DNA from: Comamonas sp. lk
Lineage (GTDB): Bacteria; Pseudomonadota; Gammaproteobacteria; Burkholderiales; Burkholderiaceae_C
Reading direction: 5' to 3'
DNA: 64,000 nucleotides
Assembly (NCBI GenBank): GCA_945925985.1
Contig: CAMELV010000003.1
Span: forward strand, 1-64,000
This document shows positions 42,635-51,781 of the stretch, one piece after another. The notes under the pieces are model-generated. The model was not told where the DNA came from. It searched no databases and saw only the letters and a program-made list of their open reading frames with translations. How positions within the stretch are numbered: position 1 is the first letter of the stretch; every line of letters begins with the position of its first letter. Made by a program: the position numbers and the translations under genes.

Positions 42635-44161
42635 ATGTCCTTCACGCTTGCAGACATCATCCGCCGGCATGCGGCGGACACGCCGGATGCGCCCGCCCTG
42701 ACTTTCGAGGGCGTAACTTGGACTTTTGCGCAGTTGCACGCGCTGAGTTCGCAGTCGGCTAACGCCCTGCGTGCTGAGGGTGTGCAACCGGGTGACCGCG
42801 TGGCGGTATTGACCAGAAATCGCGCTGAGTTCTACGAGCTGATCTTCGCCTGTAGCAAGATAGGGGCGACTCTGGTCGGGCTCAACTGGCGTCTGGCGCC
42901 ACCAGAAATCAACGCCATCATGGCCGACGCAGGGCCGACGGTGCTGATCGTGGGTGCGGATGAACAGACCTTGCTGTCTGACGCCGCCCGCCAAGGTGAG
43001 AACTTGCGGCGTATCGTTATCCTGAGCCATGACTATGACGCCTGGCGGGCCGCCATGCCGAGCACGGATCCCGGCTACGCCGGGCAAGCCGATGATGTGA
43101 CGCTGCTGCTGTACACGTCCGGCACCACGGGCTTGCCCAAGGGGGTGATGTTGACCAACCAAAGCATGTCTTTTACGCTGCGCCTGGGTGCTGAGTCCTG
43201 GGGCATGGGGCGTGACAGCGTCAACCTGGTCGCCATGCCGATGTTCCACATCGGCGGAAGTGGCTATGGTATGAGCACCATGGCTGTCGGGGGGCACACC
43301 GTTCTGATGCGCGAGGTCAACACCGCGCAGGCGATTGTCAATATTGAACGCTACCGCGTTACGCACACTTTTTTCGTGCCGGCGGTGGTTCAAGCGCTGC
43401 TGGAGACGCCTGGGGTTGAACAGGCTGATCTGTCGAGTATGCAGTTGCTGATGTACGGGGCGTCACCCATTGGCGATGCGTTGTTGAATCGCGCATTGAA
43501 GGTGTTGCGATGCCGCTTTATGCAGGCCTATGGCATGACCGAGACCTCTGGCACGATCGTGGTGCTGGTGCCGGAGGACCACGATCCGGGTGGCGAGCGC
43601 GCCGGCTTGCTGCGCTCTTGCGGTCGGGCCATGCCTTGGGTTGAGCTGCGCATCATCGACCCGACCACGCTCGGCGACGTTCCCACTGGCTTGGTGGGCG
43701 AGATCTGGGTGCGCTCAGGCATGGTGATGCGGGGTTACTGGAACAAGCCTGATGCTACGGCCCAGACCATCATGCCCGGCGGTTGGCTGCGCACGGGCGA
43801 TGCGGCCTACCAGGACGCCGAAGGTTACGTCTACCTGTTTGACCGGTTCAAGGACATGATCATTTCCGGCGGAGAGAACATTTACCCGGCCGAAGTGGAA
43901 AACGCGCTTTGCGGTCACCCAGCCATCCAGGAGGTGGCCGTGATTGGTGTACCGCATGCCCGCTGGGGCGAAACACCCAAGGCCGTGGTGGTGCTCAGGC
44001 CAGGGCACGAGGTGCAGGCACAGGCGCTGATCGACTATGTGCGCGAGCGACTGGCTCACTACAAGTGCCCGACTGTGCTGGTGTTTGCCGATAGCCTGCC
44101 GCGTAACGCCTCGGGTAAGTTGCTCAAACGCGAGCTCCGTATCAGCCATGGCCAAGCTTGA
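42635..44161 (+). CDS. fatty-acyl-CoA ligase (AMP-binding), second copy in the locus
   Basis: 508 residues of the ANL superfamily. P-loop LLYTSGTTGLPKGVML (about 163-178), AYGMTETSG near 306, WLRTGDAAYQDAEGYV near 385, RFKDMIISGGENIYP near 405 and the catalytic Lys region LPRNASGKLLKREL at the C-terminus are all intact. It follows the acyl-CoA dehydrogenase gene by nine bases. A second ligase in the same locus suggests that an acid set free later in the pathway, for instance after lactone or ester hydrolysis, must be re-activated. Confidence 0.9.
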   Translation: MSFTLADIIRRHAADTPDAPALTFEGVTWTFAQLHALSSQSANALRAEGVQPGDRVAVLTRNRAEFYELIFACSKIGATLVGLNWRLAPPEINAIMADAGPTVLIVGADEQTLLSDAARQGENLRRIVILSHDYDAWRAAMPSTDPGYAGQADDVTLLLYTSGTTGLPKGVMLTNQSMSFTLRLGAESWGMGRDSVNLVAMPMFHIGGSGYGMSTMAVGGHTVLMREVNTAQAIVNIERYRVTHTFFVPAVVQALLETPGVEQADLSSMQLLMYGASPIGDALLNRALKVLRCRFMQAYGMTETSGTIVVLVPEDHDPGGERAGLLRSCGRAMPWVELRIIDPTTLGDVPTGLVGEIWVRSGMVMRGYWNKPDATAQTIMPGGWLRTGDAAYQDAEGYVYLFDRFKDMIISGGENIYPAEVENALCGHPAIQEVAVIGVPHARWGETPKAVVVLRPGHEVQAQALIDYVRERLAHYKCPTVLVFADSLPRNASGKLLKRELRISHGQA

Positions 44162-44969
44162 GCCCGTGAGCGTGACCGCACCGGCCTGTGATTCAGTGTC
44201 GTTGGCGCGGCGCTGGGTGGTTGATTATTTCAATCGGCACGATGCCAGCGCGGCCCGCGAGTTCGCTACGCCGACTTACGCCCTGCGTATTGGTGAATAC
44301 ACCTTTGCCGGGCGGGATGAGCAATGGTTGCCCGCCGTGCAAAAGCAGATGGACCAGTTTCCAGGTCTGGGCATGACGGTCCATCAGGTGCTTGCCGGAA
44401 CCAACGAGGTGGCGGTCTGGTTTACCCAGCACGGCGCCGCAGCCGGTGGCCGCATCGCTTGCTGGTCCGGTGTTGCGATCTACCAGAGCAATGGTCACCA
44501 GCTTAGCGGATGTGTGGCGCAGGAAGACTACCTGACGCGCCAGCGGCAGTTGAAATCCGGTCTCGGCGACGCGGTAGACGCCCCGGCGCCAGCGCCCTGG
44601 GACACGGCACCGCTGCCGCCAAACCCCCAGGCTGAGGCGGTGGTGCACCAGTGGCTCGGACAGTCATGGCCGTGCTCAGAGTCGGCGATTCGCTGCGACG
44701 ATGAACACATCACCGGCTTGGCCCTGGACTTCAGCGTGCAGGATTCGGACATTACCGTGCTGTTCTCATCCGGATCCGAGGTGGCGTTTCATGTCCGCCA
44801 GACTGGTTTTTACCGTGGCGGGTTGATAGGCCTGCCGGCCTCGACTCGGTTGAACGTGTTGCATGCAAACGGCATTGTGCGGGTCGAGGGTGGACGGGTT
44901 ATTGCGGGCCGGGTCATTCGTGACCGTGCCGGCCTTAGGGCCGAACTATTGCAGGGTGGTGTTCAATGA
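44148..44969 (+). CDS. tandem SnoaL/NTF2-like domain protein
   Basis: 273 residues from ATG 44148, which overlaps the ligase gene by 14 bases. Two cone-shaped NTF2-like domains are suggested: the first at about 18-130 (WVVDYFNRHDASAAREF at its start, then CWSGVAIYQ), the second at about 160-270 (HQWLGQSWPCSESAI to the end, with a shorter helix region). Such proteins act as small-molecule isomerases, hydrolases or cyclases, or simply bind ligands. Coupled to the crotonase gene by an ATGA overlap, so likely part of the pathway (for example a ketosteroid-isomerase-like or epoxide/lactone-handling step), but the function is not known. Confidence 0.62.
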   Translation: MAKLEPVSVTAPACDSVSLARRWVVDYFNRHDASAAREFATPTYALRIGEYTFAGRDEQWLPAVQKQMDQFPGLGMTVHQVLAGTNEVAVWFTQHGAAAGGRIACWSGVAIYQSNGHQLSGCVAQEDYLTRQRQLKSGLGDAVDAPAPAPWDTAPLPPNPQAEAVVHQWLGQSWPCSESAIRCDDEHITGLALDFSVQDSDITVLFSSGSEVAFHVRQTGFYRGGLIGLPASTRLNVLHANGIVRVEGGRVIAGRVIRDRAGLRAELLQGGVQ

Positions 44970-45748
44970 CAGCGCCGGGAACCGGCGACGACACGGTGCT
45001 GGTCCGTCGGGAGGGAGCGATCCTGATCGTCACCATTCACAGGCCGCAGGCCCGCAACGCCATTGACCGAGCTACGTCGGAGGCCATAGCGCGCGCGATG
45101 GACAAACTAGATGGCGACGCCAGCCTCAGTCTGGGCATCCTGACCGGTGCTGGAGCCCACTTCTGCGCGGGAATGGACCTCAAGGCCTTCCTGCGTGGTG
45201 AGCGGGTTGAGTTGGAAGGGCGCGGTTTGGCCGGCATGACCGAGACGCCGCCCGCCAAACCCGTGATTGCGGCGGTGGAAGGTTACGCCCTGGCCGGCGG
45301 CTGCGAGCTGGCGCTAGCATGTGACCTGGTGGTGGCTGCCAACAACGCCCGCTTCGGTCTTCCAGAGGTCAAGCGCGGACTGATCGCTGGCTCCGGTGGC
45401 CTGCTGCGGCTGCCCCAGCGAATCCCGCAGCAAATTGCCCTGGAATATGCCCTGACGGGCGAGCTGATGACCGCGACCGAGGCACGTCAATGGGGGCTGG
45501 TCAATCGCCTGACGGAACCCGATGGCGCCCTCGATGGTGCGCTGGCCCTGGCGCGTACCATTGCGGCCAATGGTCCATTGGCGGTACAGATGACAAAAAG
45601 GGTCATGACCGAAGCACCCTCCTGGCCAATTGCTGAGATATGGGCCCGCCAGCGCGAGATGCTCGAAACCATTGTCGCGTCCAATGATGCCCGCGAAGGT
45701 GCGCAGGCCTTCAGTCAAAAGCGGTCACCCCACTGGACCGCCAGCTAG
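44966..45748 (+). CDS. enoyl-CoA hydratase/isomerase (crotonase family)
   Basis: 260 residues. The oxyanion-hole segments are AHFCAGMDLKAFL (about 63-75) and AVEGYALAGGCELALACDLV (about 100-119); the catalytic Glu of the second pair is found as FGLPEVKRGLIAGSGGLLRL (about 131-150; E in PEVKRG). The usual first catalytic Glu position (after GGCELAL) is present. It hydrates or isomerises an enoyl-CoA. Overlaps the SnoaL-like gene by four bases and ends the operon before the second TetR gene. Confidence 0.9.
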   Translation: MTAPGTGDDTVLVRREGAILIVTIHRPQARNAIDRATSEAIARAMDKLDGDASLSLGILTGAGAHFCAGMDLKAFLRGERVELEGRGLAGMTETPPAKPVIAAVEGYALAGGCELALACDLVVAANNARFGLPEVKRGLIAGSGGLLRLPQRIPQQIALEYALTGELMTATEARQWGLVNRLTEPDGALDGALALARTIAANGPLAVQMTKRVMTEAPSWPIAEIWARQREMLETIVASNDAREGAQAFSQKRSPHWTAS

Positions 45749-45783
45749 CGCACTCTTGCGCCTCTTCTATTTTGCGTCCAAGC

Positions 45784-46551
45784 ATGAACCCAACACCCAA
45801 GACCAAAGTCAAAACCAAAAGCAAAGCACCGGCCAGGCTTCCGCGCAAGCCAAAAAGTGAGGAATTGCCCGAAAGCGGTATCGGGCAGCGCCGGTCCTTG
45901 GCCACGGTGAAGGGCTCGGAGATCTACCAGGAACGCAAGCGCGAGATCGCCCGGGTCGCAGCCGAGGTATTCAACAAGCAGGGCTTCCGCGGCACCAGCC
46001 TGGGTGCGGTGGCCGATGCCTTGAATACCAATCGCGCGTCGCTTTATTACTACATCGCAAACAAGCGCGAGCTGTACGACGAGGTGGTGCGCGAGGTGTC
46101 CGAGGCCAATGTCGCAACGGCGCAGGCTGTGCATGCCTCCAAGGCATCGGCGCCGGAAAAGCTGCGAACCCTGATTGTCTCCCTGATGGAGTCCTACGCC
46201 ACGCACTACCCACTGCTTTATGTCTACATCCGCGAGAACCTGTCCCATGTCGAGAGCGACCGGACCGACTGGTCCCGCTACATGCGCAGCCTGAACCGCC
46301 AATACGAAGAGGTGTTCATCGCCATCGTGCAGGCGGGCCTGGACGATGGCTCGCTGCGTTCCCTGACGACAGCACGGGTCACCGCCTACGGGATCATCGG
46401 CATGATCGGCTGGAGCAACCGTTGGTTTGTGCCGCAGAAGTCTGAGGTCAGCGGGCGAGACATCGGTCTGGCCTTCGCCGATATGGTGCTGGGTGGACTG
46501 GTCCCTGCCAAAGCGTCTGCAGCGAAGCGGGTGCGCGCATCTGCAACATAG
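45784..46551 (+). CDS. TetR family regulator (second in the locus)
   Basis: 255 residues from ATG 45784; a TTG at 45772 is in frame. A long basic, disordered N-terminus (about 1-45, KTKVKTKSKAPARLPRKPK) precedes the helix-turn-helix (LGAVADALNTNRASLYYYIANK, shortened core NTNRASLYYYIA, about 72-90). The ligand-binding domain follows. Its last base coincides with the first base of the GTCAAC operator in front of the hydrolase gene, and the same operator controls the operon upstream, so this protein is the prime candidate repressor. Confidence 0.85.
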   Translation: MNPTPKTKVKTKSKAPARLPRKPKSEELPESGIGQRRSLATVKGSEIYQERKREIARVAAEVFNKQGFRGTSLGAVADALNTNRASLYYYIANKRELYDEVVREVSEANVATAQAVHASKASAPEKLRTLIVSLMESYATHYPLLYVYIRENLSHVESDRTDWSRYMRSLNRQYEEVFIAIVQAGLDDGSLRSLTTARVTAYGIIGMIGWSNRWFVPQKSEVSGRDIGLAFADMVLGGLVPAKASAAKRVRASAT

Positions 46552-46592
46552 TCAACAGATGTGTTGACAACTGAAATTCACTTCTCCATAAT
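46551..46592 (+). promoter_or_regulatory. sigma-70 promoter with GTCAACA/TGTTGAC operator
   Basis: The perfect inverted repeat GTCAACA-GATG-TGTTGAC (46551-46568) covers the -35 box TTGACA (46564-46569), followed by a 17-base spacer and CATAAT (46587-46592). The dyad has the same outer half-sites and 18-base length as the one at 40467-40484. It would drive the alpha/beta-hydrolase gene and probably the transporter genes beyond. Confidence 0.7.
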
Positions 46593-46621
46593 TCGCGCTC
46601 AAGACACCTTGATCCCTAACT

Positions 46622-47590
46622 ATGTCCACGCTTGATCCCGCCGCCCAGAAGTTGCTTGCGCTGATGCGCCAGGCCGCTCGGCCGCCGTTTGAGACTCTGA
46701 ATCCGATCTCAGCCCGGCGGGCCTATGCCGCGAGCTGGGAGGTGACGCAGTCACCCGGCGGCGACGTGGCCAGCGTGCGCGATATGGCAATCGCCACATC
46801 GGCGGGCGACTTGACATTGCGTGTTTACCGCGGCCATGGCACCGACCCCCACAAGCATTTGCCCTGCATGGTTTTTCTTCATGGTGGTGGCTGGGTCATC
46901 GGCAATCTCGACAGCCATGATCGGATGTGCCGCCGGCTGGCCACTGTCGCCGGTATTTGCGTGGTGGCGGTGGACTACAGGTTGGCGCCAGAGTACCCTT
47001 TTCCTGCCGCACTCGATGACGCTGCGATCGCGCTCCAATGGGTGGCCGACCACGCCGAGTTGCTGCTGATACAGCCGGCTGCCATCGGTGTGGGTGGTGA
47101 TAGTGCAGGAGGCAACCTGGCCGCAGTATTGGCGCTCATGAGCCGTGACGGCGCAGCCCCTCCGCTTGCCTACCAGGCCTTGCTGTACCCGGTGGTGGAC
47201 CTGACCGCGTCGACTGAGTCCTACCGTCGCATCACGACCGACTTGCCGCTGACGGCGGCGACCATGCACTACTTCATTGCCCACTACACCCCCGAGTCGA
47301 AAGACCGTCTGGACTGGCGGGCCTCGCCCCTGCGTGCAGCCAGTCTGGCGGGTACCGCACCGGCGCTGGTGCTGACGGTTGCCCATGACCCGCTGTGCGA
47401 CGAGGGCCGGGACTACGCCCAAAGGCTGGACCAAGATGGCGTCCGCGTGGCCGCCGTGCACCACAACGACCAGATGCATGGCGTGCTCAGCCAGGGCCGC
47501 CTGGTGCCTGCGGGCCGGGTGATTGGCGACCAGGTCTGGACCGCCATCGGCCACGCCCTCCATACCGCCGCAGCGGAGGCCTTGCGATGA
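46622..47590 (+). CDS. alpha/beta-hydrolase (hormone-sensitive-lipase family esterase)
   Basis: 322 residues. The oxyanion-hole motif HGGGWVIGN (about 89-97), nucleophile elbow GDSAGGNLA (Ser about 163), acid region AHDPLCDEG and His in NDQMHGVLSQ form a complete HSL-type catalytic set. No signal peptide. In the context of a Baeyer-Villiger monooxygenase it may open the ester or lactone product. Driven by its own promoter with the shared operator. A 17-codon open frame overlapping its stop by ATGA (47587-47640) has no visible merit. Confidence 0.88.
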   Translation: MSTLDPAAQKLLALMRQAARPPFETLNPISARRAYAASWEVTQSPGGDVASVRDMAIATSAGDLTLRVYRGHGTDPHKHLPCMVFLHGGGWVIGNLDSHDRMCRRLATVAGICVVAVDYRLAPEYPFPAALDDAAIALQWVADHAELLLIQPAAIGVGGDSAGGNLAAVLALMSRDGAAPPLAYQALLYPVVDLTASTESYRRITTDLPLTAATMHYFIAHYTPESKDRLDWRASPLRAASLAGTAPALVLTVAHDPLCDEGRDYAQRLDQDGVRVAAVHHNDQMHGVLSQGRLVPAGRVIGDQVWTAIGHALHTAAAEALR

Positions 47591-47608
47591 GCATTTTGAT
47601 ATCCGCTG

Positions 47609-47645
47609 ACTGGCCCCTATGCGGCCAGTTCAGGCCCTGATTTTT
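47609..47645 (+). terminator. possible attenuating hairpin before the transporter genes
   Basis: ACTGGCC (47609-47615) pairs with GGCCAGT (47623-47629) around a CCTATGC loop. A second small stem TCAG/CTGA follows and is directly followed by TTTTT (47641-47645). It could terminate or attenuate transcription between the hydrolase and the substrate-binding protein gene. Weak. Confidence 0.3.
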
Positions 47646-47711
47646 GAAGTGAGTAAGCAGCTTTTTAACCAGTCCCGCCGCGCAACGGCAGACGCAAACC
47701 AAGGAGACATC

Positions 47712-48983
47712 ATGACGACCTACGCCATTTCCCAACATCCTAGCCCGATCACGCGGCTCACAATTCGCCAGCGTGCTCCGGCCCTAGCCGCCAAGCTGGT
47801 CATGGCTGCTGCCGCCGGACTTTTGGCGCTGGGCAGCCAAGCCCAAGAATCGCCGCAGGACGGTGTTTACAAGGACCGCATCGATTGGGGCCTGTTGATG
47901 GACCTGAGCGGCCCGACATCAGCCTCGCAAGGCGTCTGGGTCAACGGCTTTCAGGACTACATGCGCAGGATCAATGAGGCTGGCGGCATCAACGGCCGCA
48001 AGATCAATGTGCTGGCTGAAGACAACCGATTCAATGCCGCAACTGACAAGATCGCCTTTGAGAAATTAGTTGGCCAGACGCCTGTCATTGCCATTTCCGG
48101 CATGGGTTCCTCGGGCTCTCAAGTTGGGTTGGCGCCGACGATAAAGGCCGGCAAAGTGCCAATCGTTGGCACTTACACCGCGACCAAGGCTTTGTCAGAG
48201 CCGGTGACGCCGATGGTCTACAACGGCTTTTGCGGCTACCAGCAGATGGCGCAGGCCGGTGTGGGGTATTACGTCGACAACCTCAAACTCAAGGCCCCCA
48301 AGGTTGTGACCGTGGCGATCGAAAGTGCCGGTGGCAAGGAATACCATGACTATGTGGCCGAAGCCGTGGGCAAGCTGGGTGGCACTGCCACCCACATCAC
48401 CATGAAGGTGACAGCGGTCGACGTGACCCCACAGGTGCTGGAGATCATGGCGCAAAAGCCCGATTTCATCACCATCTACGGTGTGTCCAACACGGCCATC
48501 CTGACCATGAAGGCCCTGCAGCAGTATGGTTTGAAGACGCCCGCCTTTGGTATCACTTACCTGGGTGCGCCTGCGATCTTCTCGGCGATGGGGGAGCAAG
48601 CCGGCGCGAACTACAACTTCATCAGCTGCTTCACACCAGGAGGTTCGGACCAGTCTGCCGGTAACAGGGATCTATCCGCCTACGCCGACAAGATTGGTCG
48701 CAGCGCCATGAAGGAAGACATCAATTACGTGTCGGGCTGGATCACTGGCCAGATGGCCGCTGAGGCCCTGGTCAAGCTGGGCAATGCCCCAACCCGCGCC
48801 AAGCTGGTGGACCTGTTGTCCAAGGGCTTCACGGTGGACAGCAAGGGCCTTGCCGCGCCGATCGTCTACACCCCAACCAACAACACGGGTCCGGTCGTGT
48901 TCAAGTTGTTCGGCTACGACTATGCAGGCAAGAAGTTCAAGGCCTACGGCGACTTCGCGGACTACGCGAAATACACCCGTTAA
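47712..48983 (+). CDS. Liv-type ABC transporter substrate-binding protein
   Basis: 423 residues from ATG 47712, with AAGGAGA five bases upstream; the open frame to 47619 is not needed. Signal peptide about 1-52 ends in LGSQAQES, with an unusually long N-region. The mature protein has the type I periplasmic-binding fold of the HAAT family (DRIDWGLLMDLSGPTSASQG, then GINGRKINVLAEDNRFN). Many relatives bind aromatic or alicyclic acids rather than branched-chain amino acids. Given the neighbouring catabolic genes it probably captures the pathway substrate. Confidence 0.88.
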   Translation: MTTYAISQHPSPITRLTIRQRAPALAAKLVMAAAAGLLALGSQAQESPQDGVYKDRIDWGLLMDLSGPTSASQGVWVNGFQDYMRRINEAGGINGRKINVLAEDNRFNAATDKIAFEKLVGQTPVIAISGMGSSGSQVGLAPTIKAGKVPIVGTYTATKALSEPVTPMVYNGFCGYQQMAQAGVGYYVDNLKLKAPKVVTVAIESAGGKEYHDYVAEAVGKLGGTATHITMKVTAVDVTPQVLEIMAQKPDFITIYGVSNTAILTMKALQQYGLKTPAFGITYLGAPAIFSAMGEQAGANYNFISCFTPGGSDQSAGNRDLSAYADKIGRSAMKEDINYVSGWITGQMAAEALVKLGNAPTRAKLVDLLSKGFTVDSKGLAAPIVYTPTNNTGPVVFKLFGYDYAGKKFKAYGDFADYAKYTR

Positions 48984-49013
48984 TCACTGACAACGCAAGG
49001 CAGGAGACGCATC

Positions 49014-49880
49014 ATGCTCGGACAAGTACTGTTTAGTGGTCTGGCCCTCGGCAGCATCTACGGGTTGGTGGCGCTCGGCTTTGCGGTCATCTTCAAGGCC
49101 ACGGAGGTTTTCAACTTTGCCCAGGGGATGTTTGTGGTGTGTGGCGCCTACTTTGCCGTCACCGCCATCTCCCTGTTGGGGCTGCCGTTCCCATTGGCTA
49201 TTCTGTTCATCGTCGGTGCCGCCGCCTTGATGGGTATGCTGATTCATGTATTTTTGATTCAGCCCCTGTCTGGGCGGCCCATGCTGTCGGTGATCATGTT
49301 GACGATTGCCCTCTCAATTGCAATTCGCGCCCTGATCGAGATCGTCTTCGGTCCGCAGGGCCGCACGCTGACCACGCCTATGCCCACTGGCATCATCATG
49401 CTGGGGCAACTTCGCATTTCCCAATTGCACCTGACGGCCGCGCTTGTTAGCTGGGCCTGTATGGCAGGCTTCGGGGCCTTCTTCCGCTATACCTCGGTCG
49501 GCCTTTTGATGCGGGCCACCGCTGATAGCCATGAGGCGGCGCTGGTGTCTGGCATCAACGTCAATGTGATGAACCGGCTTGCCTGGGCTATTGGCTGTGC
49601 ATTGGCGGCAGTAGGGGGCCTGTTTCTGGGGCAACTGCAAATTGCGTCGACTGAGCTTGAAAGCATCGGCCTGCTGGCGCTGCCGGCGGTGGTGATAGGC
49701 GGCATGCAAAGCATCCCGGGCGCCATCGTGGGCGGGTTGCTGGTCGGAATCATCGAGCAGCTGGCGGCGTCCTATATCTCGCCCAAGTCCAGCGATATTG
49801 TGATTTACATGTTGCTGCTGTTGATCCTGATGGTTCGGCCCTGGGGCCTGTTTGGTCAGCGCGAACTTGGTCGCGTCTGA
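49014..49880 (+). CDS. Liv-type ABC permease (LivH family)
   Basis: 288 residues with about eight hydrophobic helices. The N-terminus LFSGLALGSIYGLVALGFAV is the LivH signature, and AIGCALAAVGGLFLGQL lies near the EAA-like loop. Second gene of a five-gene transporter set, 30 bases after the binding protein gene, 21 bases before the LivM-type gene. Inner membrane. Confidence 0.9.
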   Translation: MLGQVLFSGLALGSIYGLVALGFAVIFKATEVFNFAQGMFVVCGAYFAVTAISLLGLPFPLAILFIVGAAALMGMLIHVFLIQPLSGRPMLSVIMLTIALSIAIRALIEIVFGPQGRTLTTPMPTGIIMLGQLRISQLHLTAALVSWACMAGFGAFFRYTSVGLLMRATADSHEAALVSGINVNVMNRLAWAIGCALAAVGGLFLGQLQIASTELESIGLLALPAVVIGGMQSIPGAIVGGLLVGIIEQLAASYISPKSSDIVIYMLLLLILMVRPWGLFGQRELGRV

Positions 49881-49901
49881 CACCACGGAGACTAATTTGT
49901 C

Positions 49902-50984
49902 ATGAACCCGATCTCAACACCCGGCAGCCATGCCGCCGGCAGCTGGCGCCGCTGGGCTTGGCTGGCCCTGGGCGTAGCCCTGCTGTGCTACCTGCCCGTG
50001 GTCCTGACCGAGCGCGCCGCCTTTGGCGTGGCCCTGTCCAACATGCAGTTGCTCAACCTCGGGCTGACCCAGATCAACTTGATGCTCATCGCTATGCTGG
50101 GTGCCTTGTCGCTGAACTACCTCACCGGTTGTGCCGGATTGATTTCGATCGGCCATGCGGCTTTTTATGCCACCGGCGCCATGACGGCTGCTATCACCGG
50201 CACACAGTGGGGCTGGCCGTTTCCGCTGGTTCTGCTGGCTTCTGGTGTGATGGGGGCGGCGATGGGTTTATTGGCCGGCCTGCCGTCGCTGCGGGTCCGC
50301 GGCCTGTATTTTGTGCTCTCGACCATGGCCGTGCATTTTCTGGTGGTCTATGTGTTCCTGGAGTACCAGTTCAAGTTCTTTGATGTGGTCGGTGTGCCCT
50401 ATAACCCGGCCAAGTTGGGTCCTTTCGAACTCAACACGCCGATCCGCTGGTACTTCTTTCTGCTGCCGCTGGTAGCTCTGATTTACCTGGGTCTAAGTAG
50501 CAGCCTGCGGGCCCGCGAAGGGCGCGTCTTGATGGCCATGCGCGACCACGAGTTGGCGGCGACGGCGGCTGGGGTTGATGTGCGTATCTTGAGGCTCAAG
50601 GCCTTCGGCCTGAGTTCGGCCATCGCTGCCATGGCCGGCGCGCTGTTTGCCCACTACCTGTCCAACGTGACCTCGGAGGCCTTTGGCATCAGTTTCGCGA
50701 TCCAGTTCATCGCCATGATCATCATTGGTGGCATGGGTTCGCTGGCGGGCTCGCTGGTGGGGGCCGCGCTGTGGCTGCTACTGCCCTCTGTGATCTCGGG
50801 CTTTGCATCGCAGGCGTCGGGTTCGACCGGCATTGTTCGACTGTTGTTGGTGGAAAACAAGGCGCAGCTGGTTCAGCTCATCTTCGGCATGTTGGTGATC
50901 GTTTTTCTGATCTTTGCACCTGGTGGGGTTGCCGGTTTAGGGCGGCAGATCCGTGATCGCTTTAGCAGCAAGGGAGGGCGGTGA
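49902..50984 (+). CDS. Liv-type ABC permease (LivM family)
   Basis: 360 residues with about ten hydrophobic helices and the LivM motifs GCAGLISIGHAAFYATGAM (about 70-88) and IIIGGMGSLAGSLVGAALW (about 268-286). The cytoplasmic loop RDHELAATAAGVDVRILRLKAF is the ATPase contact. It partners the LivH-type permease. Its TGA stop overlaps the ATG of the next ATPase gene (TGATG). Confidence 0.9.
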   Translation: MNPISTPGSHAAGSWRRWAWLALGVALLCYLPVVLTERAAFGVALSNMQLLNLGLTQINLMLIAMLGALSLNYLTGCAGLISIGHAAFYATGAMTAAITGTQWGWPFPLVLLASGVMGAAMGLLAGLPSLRVRGLYFVLSTMAVHFLVVYVFLEYQFKFFDVVGVPYNPAKLGPFELNTPIRWYFFLLPLVALIYLGLSSSLRAREGRVLMAMRDHELAATAAGVDVRILRLKAFGLSSAIAAMAGALFAHYLSNVTSEAFGISFAIQFIAMIIIGGMGSLAGSLVGAALWLLLPSVISGFASQASGSTGIVRLLLVENKAQLVQLIFGMLVIVFLIFAPGGVAGLGRQIRDRFSSKGGR

Positions 50985-51781
50985 TGGCGGCCGTGCTTGA
51001 AATACAGGGCCTTTCGGTAGGCTATGGCCGCAAGGGCCTGGCGCTCGACAATGTCAGCTTGTCGGTGCCCCAGGGCGGCATCGTGGCTTTGCTGGGCGCC
51101 AACGGCGCAGGCAAAACCACCTTGATCCGGGCCGTCACCGGTCTGCTTGGGCTGCACCATGGGCAAATCACCAGCGGCGCCGTGCGGTACGCAGGCCAGT
51201 CCATCGTCGGTCTGCCCTCGCACCGGCTGGTGCGCATGGGCATGGGGCAGGTGCCCGAGGGGCGTTTGATCTTCAAGCAGCTGAGCGTTGAGGACAACCT
51301 GCTGGTCGGTGCCGCCATCCTGCCCCGCGCCAAGGTGGCCGAGGGCTTGGCCTCGGTGTACGCCCTGTTTCCGAGGTTGCTGGAGCGGCGCCAGCAGGCG
51401 GCGGGCTGGCTGTCGGGCGGCGAACAGCAAATGTTGGCTTTGGGCCGGGCGCTGATTGGTCGGCCACAGCTGCTGCTGGTGGACGAGCTGTCACTGGGCT
51501 TGGCACCCTTGATCGTGAAGCAGATTTACCAGCAACTGCGTGTGGTGGGCGACACCTTGGGAACAGCGATGCTGGTGGTGGAACAGAACGCCCACCTCGC
51601 ACTGCAATTTGCCAGCTCAGCCTACCTGATCAACCGCGGGCAGATCGTGTTGTCGGGGACGGCCGCCGAAGTGGCCGCCAGTCCGGCCATGGCCGAGTCC
51701 TACCTGGGGGGCAAGCGCACGCAGGTCCCGCCGGCAGCGCCCGCCGATGCCCACGATACTGCCAAGGAGATGCTGCCATGA
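50984..51781 (+). CDS. Liv-type ABC ATPase (LivF family)
   Basis: 265 residues. Walker A GANGAGKTT (about 36-44), the LivF-type GMGQVPEGRLIFKQLSVEDNL (shortened core QVPEGRLIF) near 85, signature LSGGEQQMLALGRAL and Walker B LLLVDELSLGLAP are present. The Walker B Glu follows as expected (VDELSLG). Start at ATG 50984 with GGGAGGGCGG upstream; a GTG at 50981 is in frame. It overlaps the LivG-type gene by four bases. Confidence 0.9.
   Translation: MAAVLEIQGLSVGYGRKGLALDNVSLSVPQGGIVALLGANGAGKTTLIRAVTGLLGLHHGQITSGAVRYAGQSIVGLPSHRLVRMGMGQVPEGRLIFKQLSVEDNLLVGAAILPRAKVAEGLASVYALFPRLLERRQQAAGWLSGGEQQMLALGRALIGRPQLLLVDELSLGLAPLIVKQIYQQLRVVGDTLGTAMLVVEQNAHLALQFASSAYLINRGQIVLSGTAAEVAASPAMAESYLGGKRTQVPPAAPADAHDTAKEMLP

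Noticed and set aside
47587..47640. 17-codon frame overlapping the hydrolase stop by ATGA
   Set aside because: Too short to judge, no hydrophobic or conserved feature, and it coincides with a hairpin; probably noise.
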